From the NCBI RefSeq assembly GCF_041058985.1, contig NZ_JBEHZE010000002.1, positions 62,001 through 126,000 of the forward strand: DNA of 64,000 nt. The letters are read 5' to 3'. The notes under the pieces are model-generated. The model was given only the letters and a program-made list of their open reading frames with translations. It did no database searches and was not told the DNA's origin. Every line of letters begins with the position of its first letter. The first letter of the stretch is position 1. A program made the translations under genes and the position numbers. Positions 54,308 through 62,546 of this stretch are shown piece by piece. The stretch is from Hyphococcus lacteus. Its GTDB lineage: Bacteria; Pseudomonadota; Alphaproteobacteria; Caulobacterales; Parvularculaceae.

Positions 54308-54428
54308 AAAAGCGCCTATCTGCTGCACACGGGAGCACGTCCAGCAAGCATGGGTGGGTTGAGCGCTAGCGATACCCGCCCTACCGGCCGAACGCCGCTT
54401 CTGTTCAGCACGTGGGGCTTTTCTTCTT

Positions 54429-54944
54429 CTACTGAGAATCAATATTGTCAGAATTATCGAGGACATATGGTCTGTACATCAACTTTGTAGAGGCAATATC
54501 ATATTCATACTGCAAAAAACATCCAACTACCGGCGTCGCCCCGATTAATGCCGGTGACTTAAGAACGGTCCGCCCCTCTGCATCGACAAATGCACCGGGT
54601 ACATTGGTCGGGTCCGGCTTAAATCTATTTTTGACAGTTATAAAAATAGTAGAGCCAGCATATCGGTAGAGAAAAATATGGTTTTGTATTCTAAAACCTT
54701 CACATCGCCCCTCATTAACTTCAATATCATTTATAATCTGTGTCCAAATCTCTATAACTTGGCCGGGAGCACCGCCTTTCAAATCCTCCGGCACACTTTC
54801 TGCCAACCCGGTTTCGATAAAATATTTGTCAAGTTCCTCTATAGTCCAATTCCTCGGCAGCGTAGCGTCGCTATAACTCGCACATCCCGTTGCAAACCCG
54901 AAAATGGCAACTAGCAGTAACAACGGTCTAAACTTCAATTTCAT
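54429..54944 (-). CDS. Predicted lipoprotein, candidate immunity protein for the tip at 55049-55606
   Basis: A 171-residue protein with a clear signal and lipobox (FGFATGCASYSD, Cys near residue 21). Mature part acidic near its N-terminus (EELDKYFIETGLAESVPEDL), then beta-rich. No family recognised. It lies 104 bases after the second Rhs tip on the same strand; lipoprotein immunity proteins for periplasm-acting toxins are known. The link is by position alone. Confidence 0.68.
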   Translation of the reverse strand: MKLKFRPLLLLVAIFGFATGCASYSDATLPRNWTIEELDKYFIETGLAESVPEDLKGGAPGQVIEIWTQIINDIEVNEGRCEGFRIQNHIFLYRYAGSTIFITVKNRFKPDPTNVPGAFVDAEGRTVLKSPALIGATPVVGCFLQYEYDIASTKLMYRPYVLDNSDNIDSQ

Positions 54945-55048
54945 ATCTTTTTACATCTTCCGTATGATGATGGCCTAATAAAACACATATTCCTATTTCT
55001 CGCACCGACCGCCCATTGCCCCGCCTTATGGCCATCATTTCTGTTCAC

Positions 55049-55606
55049 TCAGAATGGACCTTCTTCCAAATTCCCTGGATGCGAATGCACTATATCTTCT
55101 ATGTCTCTTTGGGCGATACCGAATGGAAGTCGAATCAGCGCGTCCACATATTCTGGCGAACCACTTGTCGTAGGGTTAGCAAACCCATACCCCCCCCCGG
55201 TCGCAGGATCTTGAAATGTTGCAGTGTGCCACTCATTACCATCATCAAGCGTTTCGCTGACTAATCTTCCTGCAGCTGCAGCAAGAGACTCAGCAGGTAA
55301 ATCGAAGCCGTATTGACGGTTTGATCCATTGTATGATGCCCTGAATGCACGTCCGACAGCGCGGTTATTAGGTTGATTGGAAGTTACGTTATTTGCAATC
55401 TTTACACTATAATTATCGGTAAACACTTCGCCAATAGCTTGGTCGATAGCCACGGCTTGAACAACGCCTGAAGTATCAGTGGTAAACCCACCCGTACTCA
55501 TGCAAGTCCCGTCGGCATTTGTTAAGCGAGAACCGGTACACATCCCGCTCGTGTCTGTCGCATTGATAGGATCATTGCCGACATAGGCAAAAACCGCTTT
55601 TTGCGC
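55049..55606 (-). pseudogene. Orphan Rhs-core fragment with a histidine tip (second copy)
   Basis: The frame is open from about 55606 (stop TAA at 55607-55609). It begins AYVGNDPINATDTSGMCTG, the end of an Rhs core, and has no real start or promoter; an internal ATG at 55543 could be used. After the core comes a variable tip of about 150 residues ending QRDIEDIVHSHPGNLEEGPF. HSHPG resembles the metal-binding motif of JAB-type peptidases, but the protein ends soon after it, so the domain looks cut short. The start of the tip (MCTGSRLTNADGTC then STGGFTT) is almost the same as in the copy at 56342. Confidence 0.7.
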
Positions 55607-55686
55607 TTATCGCCGCTTCACGTCGTACTGTTGATTGATCATCGCAACTCCGTAGAAGCTGCTAAAAATGGTCCCCTCAGCGCAAA

Positions 55687-55725
55687 ACTACGACGAATTC
55701 ATTGCCAATGATATTTCGTCGTAGT
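55687..55725 (-). terminator. 11-base perfect inverted repeat in the Rhs island
   Basis: Arms 55687-55697 and 55715-55725 pair perfectly, and the loop contains a further small stem (CATT-AATG). It lies 86 bases after the lipoprotein gene that ends at 55811. On the minus strand it is followed by TTTT, compatible with a terminator; the long symmetric arms also resemble a recombination site. Confidence 0.45.
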
Positions 55726-55810
55726 GACAATTGGTCGGTTGCACGTGTCGAAAAGAAGCAGTTACTACCTTTTTTCGGGTACGCGGACCCGTCGATCTAT
55801 GCAATACCCT

Positions 55811-56317
55811 CTACTTTTCAAAACTGCACAAATCGGCCATCTGGCCCGGAAGTTCCGTGGGTGCCTTTACAACGGAACAAGCCAATTCATATAATGTGAC
55901 GCCGGATTGTGTAAAATCGACATACATTCGTATTCGGGGAATGTCACCGGTTTTGGTCACAGCGGAAATAACAGCGCCTACTGATGGTGTTTGTTCAAGG
56001 CATTCACCAGAGATTAGTTCTGTGTGATTTATCAGTTCGAAAATATTCTTAATCTCTTCGGCGGCGGCTACATTTGTACCGTTAAATTTCGCGGATTCAA
56101 ATGTCACTTCTGGAGGACCTGATTTTGTCGGTCCCACCGAGCGAATTGAGAACTCCGCGTCTAATGTCTTACAAATAAATCGATGTGTTTGAACATATTC
56201 TGGCGTATACGATGTTACGATTGGGGGTGGCTGCTCTGCGTTCGAATGGCCACAACCAACCAAAGAGACAGCGAGCGTGAAATACGAAAGAAAGCCACGC
56301 AGATCGGTTTTTTTCAT
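55811..56317 (-). CDS. Predicted lipoprotein, candidate immunity protein for the tip at 56342
   Basis: A 168-residue protein with a signal sequence and good lipobox (SLVGCGHS, Cys near residue 22). The mature part begins SNAEQPPPIVTSYTPEYVQT, has two pairs of cysteines (FICKTL, GECLEQ, ELACSV and DLCSFEK) and no recognisable family. It starts 24 bases after the first Rhs tip, on the same strand, as toxin-immunity pairs do. Assignment as an immunity protein is by position. Confidence 0.68.
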   Translation of the reverse strand: MKKTDLRGFLSYFTLAVSLVGCGHSNAEQPPPIVTSYTPEYVQTHRFICKTLDAEFSIRSVGPTKSGPPEVTFESAKFNGTNVAAAEEIKNIFELINHTELISGECLEQTPSVGAVISAVTKTGDIPRIRMYVDFTQSGVTLYELACSVVKAPTELPGQMADLCSFEK

Positions 56318-56341
56318 TTTGAGTTCCTCATAAATTAGCAG

Positions 56342-57083
56342 TCAGCACTCCGTCACTCCATATCGCAATGTCCAAATCTTGCAGATCGACGGGATACCCC
56401 TCAGTGCTGGATTGCGTCCGCCGTAAAAGGATATTTGATTGTGCGTTTGTCGGTCAGCGCGCCCCCACGGGATTCCGCTCGGATGATTGTGTATCGCCCC
56501 TAAAATATTGCTGTAGTTGGAGTAGAGGAAATCTTCTAGTTCAGGGTTACTATCAACTTCACTTCCCCCCAAGAGGTCGGACCTTTTGACATCTCCGTCT
56601 TCGTAGTAGACAGCGCCGCCCCATTCAAACCGCCTCTCTTCGTCACTCAAATCGCTTATTTCGTCGCCAATTTCGTCCAACAAATCTTCAGTCTCATCAA
56701 TCACTTCGCGTCCGACCCGGGTCTGTTGTCTGCGTGACGCATCAGGCGCAACAGCTGCGCCGACTTGCTGATATGTGCTCTGCCGGTGCATTCCTTGTGC
56801 GACGCCGTTTGCCCCTGTGGTGAACCCGCCAGTACTGGCGCAAGTGCCGTCGTCGTTCGTAATCCTGGAGCCGGTGCACATCCCGTTCGGATCGATCCCA
56901 TTCACCGGATCATTGTGGACATAAGCATAGAGGTTCATCTGATCCTCATAGCCGATGGGGTCCGTTTGTAAGAACCTCCCTGTTTCCGGGTCGTAATAAC
57001 GGGCTTTATAATAATACAAGCCCGTCTCGGGGTCGAGCTTTTGACCCGTGAACCGGCCCGCGTGCGAAGGCGCGCAAAACTAA
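56342..57083 (-). pseudogene. 5'-truncated Rhs-core gene with JAB-like C-terminal tip
   Basis: The frame is open from about 57083 (an in-frame TAG lies directly upstream) to the stop at 56342. The first part is the Rhs core end: GRFTGQKLDPETGLYYYKAR, RYYDPETGRFLQTDPIGYED and LYAYVHNDPVNGIDPNGMCT. The tip (about 160 residues) is acidic in the middle (DETEDLLDEIGDEISDLSDE) and has NILGAIHNHPSGIPWGRADR, a His-x-His-Pro-Ser-Gly pattern as in JAB/MPN metallo-hydrolases, with an Asp about nine residues further. There is no upstream Rhs repeat, signal or start codon, so it is an orphan tip module. Confidence 0.75.
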
Positions 57084-57208
57084 AATGGGAACCTGGGCGA
57101 TGCCCCGCAACAATGTTGTTATATTTCGTCAGATTACCAATGGTCCATTTAGCGGAAAACTTGTGCGTTAAAGTCTCAACACACAAATTTCAACATCCGC
57201 CGTGATCG

Positions 57209-58441
57209 CTAGTTATTGTTGGCGGTTTTTTCGACTGCGGACCAAACCCGGAGGGCGTTCTCTCCCAGCACTTTTCGAATTTCTTTATCAGAATATCCGC
57301 GATCTATCATTTCCTGAATGAGAACAGGAAGGCCGCTCACATCTTTTAGACCTGTTGGTAAGGTATCCCCCACCCCGTCAAAGTCAGAGCCAAGACCAAC
57401 ATGATCAATTCCCACCAAGTCCCGCACGTAATCGATGTGGTCAACGACATCACTGACACCCGCGAATGGAACTTCGACATTAATATCGAACCACTTTCGA
57501 AACTCGGAATATACCAAAGCGGTATCGCTTAAACCACGCTCTGCGCGATAATCTACATAGGCTTGATCACGTCCTAAACGACGCCCACTTCCATCTTTTG
57601 TTAGAAAGTGGGTACCAAAGTTAATCATGATCACCCCATTATTTTCGGCTAGGCGCTTGATCATGTCGTCGGTCATGTTTCTTTCGAATCCCGGCGTAAA
57701 ATGGCGGGCACCCGAATGAGATGCGATCACTGGTGCTTTTGATATTTCAATTACGTCAAAAAATGCGTCATCGGAGATGTGGCTCACATCAACGATTACG
57801 CCAAGCTCATTCATTTCACGGACCAATACCCGCCCAAAGGGTGAAAGACCGCCCCAGCGCTTATCATCGTCATAACTGGAATCAGAGATATGGTTCGCTT
57901 TCGAATGGGCGAGCGTTATATACCGCACACCACGATCATAGAAATGGTGTAGATTTTCCAAATCACCTTCTATCGGCGAGCCATTTTCCATCCCAAACGC
58001 GAACGAAACCTTCCCCGCTTTCGCAGCTTTACGCACATCTTTTACTGACGTCGAAATAGTAAATTTATCTGGGTACTGTTGAGTTAAGCCTTCCATTACC
58101 CCGATCAGTATGTCGGCCCGGGCCTTGGCACCGCCAGTTTCTTCAAAGTGGGAACTTACATAGATCGACATAAACGGCGCATTAAACCCTGCGCGGATAG
58201 CGCGATCAAAGTCAAAATTGGTAGCCCCACCATTATTGATCGGATCGACACCGCTTTCTAATAGCTGAGATGGAAAGTCGACATGGCCGTCAACTATGAT
58301 GGCACTTTGCGCTAGCTCGACCGCACGATCAGAAGGCACAGGTAATACACCCTCATCCGCCGCTTCAGCTCCGACATACGTAATCGTTGCTAAAAGCAAT
58401 CCGTAAATCATGCCCTTACGAGTTTTGATATTTCGTACCAT
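57209..58441 (-). CDS. Exported M19 membrane dipeptidase
   Basis: A 410-residue zinc dipeptidase of the renal dipeptidase type. A signal peptide (MIYGLLLATITYVGAEAADE) leads to the mature protein, with metal motifs IVDGHVDFPSQLL (His-x-Asp), FGMENGSPIEGDLENLHHFY, ISDDAFFDVIEISKAPVIAS then HSGARHFT, and IDHVGLGSDFDGVGD near the C-terminus. ATG 58441 is chosen (AAGGA upstream), with a GTG directly before it. It cleaves dipeptides in the periplasm. It is the last gene of the uptake locus, 36 bases after the symporter gene. Confidence 0.9.
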   Translation of the reverse strand: MVRNIKTRKGMIYGLLLATITYVGAEAADEGVLPVPSDRAVELAQSAIIVDGHVDFPSQLLESGVDPINNGGATNFDFDRAIRAGFNAPFMSIYVSSHFEETGGAKARADILIGVMEGLTQQYPDKFTISTSVKDVRKAAKAGKVSFAFGMENGSPIEGDLENLHHFYDRGVRYITLAHSKANHISDSSYDDDKRWGGLSPFGRVLVREMNELGVIVDVSHISDDAFFDVIEISKAPVIASHSGARHFTPGFERNMTDDMIKRLAENNGVIMINFGTHFLTKDGSGRRLGRDQAYVDYRAERGLSDTALVYSEFRKWFDINVEVPFAGVSDVVDHIDYVRDLVGIDHVGLGSDFDGVGDTLPTGLKDVSGLPVLIQEMIDRGYSDKEIRKVLGENALRVWSAVEKTANNN

Positions 58442-58477
58442 CACATTTTCCTTGTCAGCTTTCTACCGCACAGCCAT

Positions 58478-59734
58478 TCACGTATTTTTGGACCTTCGGT
58501 CTTCAATATCTGAAAGCACCGTCGTCCAAACAAGGTCGCCCATGACGTTGACTGTGGTGCTCCCCATATCAATCAGCCGATAGATCCCCGCTACGATACC
58601 AGCGACCTCAACAGGTAAGCTGAACGCTTCGACAAAGATCAACGCGATCACCAAACCGCCGCCGGGAATTCCACCGGACCCTTCGGATAACAAAAGCCCA
58701 ATAAGCACTATCGTGACGGCCTGCATCAATGAGAATTCTACACCGGCGGCTTGGGCCGTAAACAGCAACACCGAAGCTAACATGATGGAGGTTCCATCTT
58801 TGTTTAGCTGTGCGCCAAGCGGCAGGGTAAAACTGTAAACGCTCTGTGGTAGTTTTAACTTCTTTTCGGCTACGTCCATGGCAACAACCAGACTTGCCAA
58901 GCTACTGCACGTAGCGGCGGTTGTCGCATAGAGAGAAGCTGTGGTTTTAAGCCATTGAATCGGGTTTCGCCGTGATAGAGAAACGAGCAAAACCATATAA
59001 AAGCCCATCATCACAAATTGTGTGAACCAAACCGACCCAATAAACCGTGCGAGCGGGCCAAAGATTGCGCCTCCATACTCACCCACCGTATTTGCTGCCA
59101 ATGCCCCGACCCCAATGGGTCCGAAATACATCACGATACCAACTAATTTTCGAAGCAACTCAGCGATAAGCGCAAAAACGTCTTGAAGTTTTTCTTTCTG
59201 TCCGGCCGGTAGCAAAAGGGTTGTGATCCCTATGAATATCGCGAAGACGACGACCTGTCCGATGTTTCCTTCTGAGAATGCCCGAAAGATATTTTCGGGA
59301 AACAACCCTAAGATTACGTCCGTAACAGCGGGAACATCGCCAAAATGTTCACTGACTTCTTCATTAAGGTGCATGCCTCGGCCAGGCTTAAACAAGCTAA
59401 CCATGGTTAAACCGAGCGTTAAAGCTGCTGCGGTTGTCGTTAGGTAATAGGCAAATGTCCGCATACCAAGACGACCAAGAATTGCGATGTTCTGTAGGCT
59501 GGTTATGCCCGCAATCAAATTGAAGAACACCAGAGGCACAGCGGCCATAAGCAACAGCTTAATGAATAGCTCACCAAGTGGCGCAACGATCGTTGCTTTT
59601 TCTCCGAAGATGACACCGGCTGAGATTCCTATTCCCATCCAGATAAGAATCTTCAGCCCTAAAGACCTATTTGTATAAAAACCAAAAAAGCCATTATCCT
59701 TCCGGACTTCGGAAGAAATATTTGCACTAGTCAT
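58478..59734 (-). CDS. Dicarboxylate/amino acid:cation symporter (DAACS family)
   Basis: A 418-residue inner-membrane transporter of the SLC1/GltP type. Markers: IWMGIGISAGVIFGEKATIV near the N-terminus, the HP1 serine-rich region TAATCSSLASLVVAMDVAEK, the core NKDGTSIMLASVLLFTAQAA and the terminal DMGSTTVNVMGDLVWTTVLS. The Asn-Met-Asp/Thr substrate motifs fit an acidic or neutral amino-acid symporter driven by Na+ or H+. Its start overlaps the S41-like stop by 8 bases. It would carry amino acids or short products released by the neighbouring periplasmic peptidases. Confidence 0.9.
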   Translation of the reverse strand: MTSANISSEVRKDNGFFGFYTNRSLGLKILIWMGIGISAGVIFGEKATIVAPLGELFIKLLLMAAVPLVFFNLIAGITSLQNIAILGRLGMRTFAYYLTTTAAALTLGLTMVSLFKPGRGMHLNEEVSEHFGDVPAVTDVILGLFPENIFRAFSEGNIGQVVVFAIFIGITTLLLPAGQKEKLQDVFALIAELLRKLVGIVMYFGPIGVGALAANTVGEYGGAIFGPLARFIGSVWFTQFVMMGFYMVLLVSLSRRNPIQWLKTTASLYATTAATCSSLASLVVAMDVAEKKLKLPQSVYSFTLPLGAQLNKDGTSIMLASVLLFTAQAAGVEFSLMQAVTIVLIGLLLSEGSGGIPGGGLVIALIFVEAFSLPVEVAGIVAGIYRLIDMGSTTVNVMGDLVWTTVLSDIEDRRSKNT

Positions 59735-61283
59735 CAGCCAGAATCTCTATGCTACGATCCATAAGAATGTCGTAATAGGTGTCAAAATTATCGCGCGTTA
59801 GTGGAATAAATTCATCCACTGGGGATGGATCGCCCTCTACGATGCGACCACTTGGGGCAATAGTATGACCAATAGACCACATGTAGTTCACAACGGGTTC
59901 GGACGTGCCGGGCCAAGTTAGTGTTTCAGTCCATTCCCAAGTGTTTGAATAGCCCCCCGCCGGCATACCCAACATAGTGCACAAATCATTGTCAGCGACG
60001 ATTGAGGCAAACTGATCAAGGTGGGATCCACCTCGTGGGCTTAACCAGCAAACCATATCACCGGTAAAATGATCCGCTGCCGGATATAGTATACCGTCGG
60101 AATAGTCTGGCGCATGAGCAGATTTAAACGGGACGTTATTTGTATATGCCTGCCCTGCTTCAATTCCTTTTGTGACATCACCAAGAAGCCAATCGATAAG
60201 CCATGAACCGTCATCAATCAGTTCGACCGAACCATCAGACATCGTTTTCGCTTGATCGAATAGAGCTTTTCGCTCCGCAATGAAGTCATCCGTAATGTCA
60301 CTTATCCGGAGATTTCCAAACGTCGTCTTGAAAGGTTTGGGCTGTAAGCGTTGAATAGCATACGCTCCGCGACCGCCACCGCGAGAGAACGTTCCATCCC
60401 AGATCACATCATGATCCAGCAAGTTTTCTTGTTTTGCGTAGGCAACAACTGCATCCATAGCCACAACGATATCATCGCGGAAGCCGTACCAATCGAAGAT
60501 TACCTGATTTTCTCCATTCTCCGAACGATAAAAATCAAATGAGTCAAAATCTAAGACTTTTTTAAAACCGTCATATCGTTGTGCACCAACCCCACTAAAC
60601 GCAACATCACCTTTTTTAAGATAAGGTAGCGATACAGAATATTGTCTTCCGCGCTTAGGTTTTAAGGTCAACGTAAGCTCGTCTTGGTAAAATTCCGTAG
60701 GCAACACTGACGATTTCTCATTGAGCGACATTGCATATCGCATCAGAAAACCGGCTTCGGTTGAAGCGCGATGATAGGGTCGTGTTTTTTCCAGATATTC
60801 GGCAACCGGTTGACCGTTAATTTCAACGACTTGATCACCCGGTTTTACCTTCTTTGCACCATCTAAACTCGCGAGATTGGTAGAGACGTCAAAGACAAAA
60901 AATGTTGGTTCTTCCTTACTAAAATCATGCATGAATTGCACTGGTGCAATAAGTGTTGGCCGTTGCTCAACTTCTAAACCACCATCGACAGCCGTCACCT
61001 TCAAATGACGGTCATGACGAGAATTTGAGAGCATGGTAATGGCGTAGTAAAGGTCCTTGTCGGTCTCAGCTTCTATAAACTTTTTCCGAAGGGGTTCGAA
61101 TGCCGCCGGATATGTAACGCCGTAATTCTCGTTTTTAACTGGGGACCATGCTTCCCGCTCCATGGTTTTTGCAACGATGCTTTCGAACAACGCTTCACGA
61201 TCAGCCTCTGTTTTGATGTCTGCTAGCGCTGGAAAAGACAGCAAACCAAGCAGAGCTGGGGTAATAGCCAAAGTTTTCTTCAT
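59727..61283 (-). CDS. Exported S41-like peptidase-family protein
   Basis: A 518-residue protein with a signal peptide (KKTLAITPALLGLLSFPALA). After the N-terminal helical domain comes a PDZ-like segment (KPGDQVVEINGQPVAEYLEK near residue 150), then the catalytic-type domain with VIWDGTFSRGGGRGAYAIQR and LSPRGGSHLDQFASIVADN, then GMPAGGYSNTW, which resemble the serine and glycine loops of S41 tail-specific proteases. The nucleophile serine is probably S in FSRGG or SPRGG; I cannot decide which. Start: second of two adjacent ATG codons, at 61283; the first (61286) has its ribosome site too close. Overlaps the aminotransferase stop. Confidence 0.7.
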   Translation of the reverse strand: MKKTLAITPALLGLLSFPALADIKTEADREALFESIVAKTMEREAWSPVKNENYGVTYPAAFEPLRKKFIEAETDKDLYYAITMLSNSRHDRHLKVTAVDGGLEVEQRPTLIAPVQFMHDFSKEEPTFFVFDVSTNLASLDGAKKVKPGDQVVEINGQPVAEYLEKTRPYHRASTEAGFLMRYAMSLNEKSSVLPTEFYQDELTLTLKPKRGRQYSVSLPYLKKGDVAFSGVGAQRYDGFKKVLDFDSFDFYRSENGENQVIFDWYGFRDDIVVAMDAVVAYAKQENLLDHDVIWDGTFSRGGGRGAYAIQRLQPKPFKTTFGNLRISDITDDFIAERKALFDQAKTMSDGSVELIDDGSWLIDWLLGDVTKGIEAGQAYTNNVPFKSAHAPDYSDGILYPAADHFTGDMVCWLSPRGGSHLDQFASIVADNDLCTMLGMPAGGYSNTWEWTETLTWPGTSEPVVNYMWSIGHTIAPSGRIVEGDPSPVDEFIPLTRDNFDTYYDILMDRSIEILADD

Positions 61284-62467
61284 CATAGTCCCCTTTTCAA
61301 TTTTTCTACAAATTGAGCTATGCGCTCAATTCCCGTTGCAATATCTACATCCGACTTAACGCATGTTACGCGAACATAATTATCCCATTCGGGACCGAAG
61401 CTTTTTCCAGGTACCGTAGAAACGAAATGTTCATTCAACAGACGATTTGAGAAAGTTTCACTATCCACCTCTAAATCATCGATTTTTACCCAGCCATAGA
61501 AACCACCCTCTGGCATTGCGCATTGCAGGCCGTCCATCCCGTTCAGAGCAGTTGAAACAAATTCACACCGCCTCTCCCACTCACGCCACACTGTTCGTTT
61601 CAATTTGGACGTAATATGTGACGACAGTGCACTTATACCAGCGCGTTGGCCGACCGAACTTGCGCATGTCATAATGTGTGCTTGTATATCTGACATCTTA
61701 GCGATGATTTGATCTGGTCCATAAGCATAGCCAATTCGCCATCCGCCCATTGAATAGCTTTTGGTCATCCCCATCATTCCGACGGTCCGCTCCCGCATAC
61801 CTGAAAGGCTCGCGATCGGCAGGTGTTTGCGCCCGCCCCATGTAACGGCTTCGTAAATCTCGTCGGCAAACACCATGAGATTATGTTCGCGCGCGACTGA
61901 CGCAATGATTTCAAGATCATCATTTGTGTGCACCACGCCCAATGGATTGTGCGGAGAGCAAAACAATATTGCTTTTGTTCGAGGGGTTACCGCGGCCGAG
62001 AGTTCATCTTTATTCCAACGGAAATTATTTTCCGCTCGCAAACAAACAGGCTTGACCACGCCGCCCAGCAATTCAATCGTTGGGCCATAACTTACGAATG
62101 CCGGGGATTCGATAATTACCTCATCGCCAGGATCAATCAAAGCTGACAACCCGAGAACAAGAGCGTTCTTGCACCCTAGCGTCGCCTGTATTTCCGTTGC
62201 TGGATCATAAGACAATGCGTTATCGCGTTTGAGTTTTTCCGAAACTGCTTCGCGATAGCTCGACATCCCGCGAGCAGGTGTTTGATGCGTATCACCCTCG
62301 TCTAGTGCTTTTTTTACCGCATCACAAATCTCGGTATCCGTCGCTTCGGATGCGCGGCCGGCCGACATATCGACAACGTGGTGTCCTTGCTCTTTTAATT
62401 GAGTTGCAATATCGGCAAACCTTACAGTTTGCGACGGCAAAAGTGCACGTGAGCGGTTCGATAACAC
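61283..62467 (-). CDS. PLP-dependent class I/II aminotransferase
   Basis: A 394-residue fold-type I aminotransferase. Markers: VVDMSAGRASEATDTEICDA, the substrate loop LFCSPHNPLGVVHTNDD, FADEIYEAVTWGG and the PLP lysine in TKSYSMGGWRIGYAYG. It has no signal peptide, so it works in the cytoplasm, after amino acids enter through the symporter encoded downstream. Substrate class (aspartate, aromatic, or kynurenine-type) is not evident. Its stop overlaps the start of the S41-like gene (ATGA), so translation is coupled. Confidence 0.88.
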   Translation of the reverse strand: MLSNRSRALLPSQTVRFADIATQLKEQGHHVVDMSAGRASEATDTEICDAVKKALDEGDTHQTPARGMSSYREAVSEKLKRDNALSYDPATEIQATLGCKNALVLGLSALIDPGDEVIIESPAFVSYGPTIELLGGVVKPVCLRAENNFRWNKDELSAAVTPRTKAILFCSPHNPLGVVHTNDDLEIIASVAREHNLMVFADEIYEAVTWGGRKHLPIASLSGMRERTVGMMGMTKSYSMGGWRIGYAYGPDQIIAKMSDIQAHIMTCASSVGQRAGISALSSHITSKLKRTVWREWERRCEFVSTALNGMDGLQCAMPEGGFYGWVKIDDLEVDSETFSNRLLNEHFVSTVPGKSFGPEWDNYVRVTCVKSDVDIATGIERIAQFVEKLKRGL

Positions 62468-62498
62468 TTGATATCCTTTGAACTGTTAGAATATTAAA

Positions 62499-62535
62499 TG
62501 GCTGTGACGGAATAACCTTTGTTCCATCACAGCCA
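62499..62535 (-). terminator. Long imperfect hairpin after the TonB receptor gene
   Basis: Arms 62499-62513 and 62521-62535 pair at 13 of 15 positions around a 7-base loop. On the minus strand it is followed by TTTAATATT. It lies 12 bases after the receptor stop (62547) and 32 before the aminotransferase start, so it may end most receptor transcripts or stabilise their 3' end while partial read-through expresses the downstream genes. Confidence 0.7.
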
Positions 62536-62546
62536 AATGCACATTT

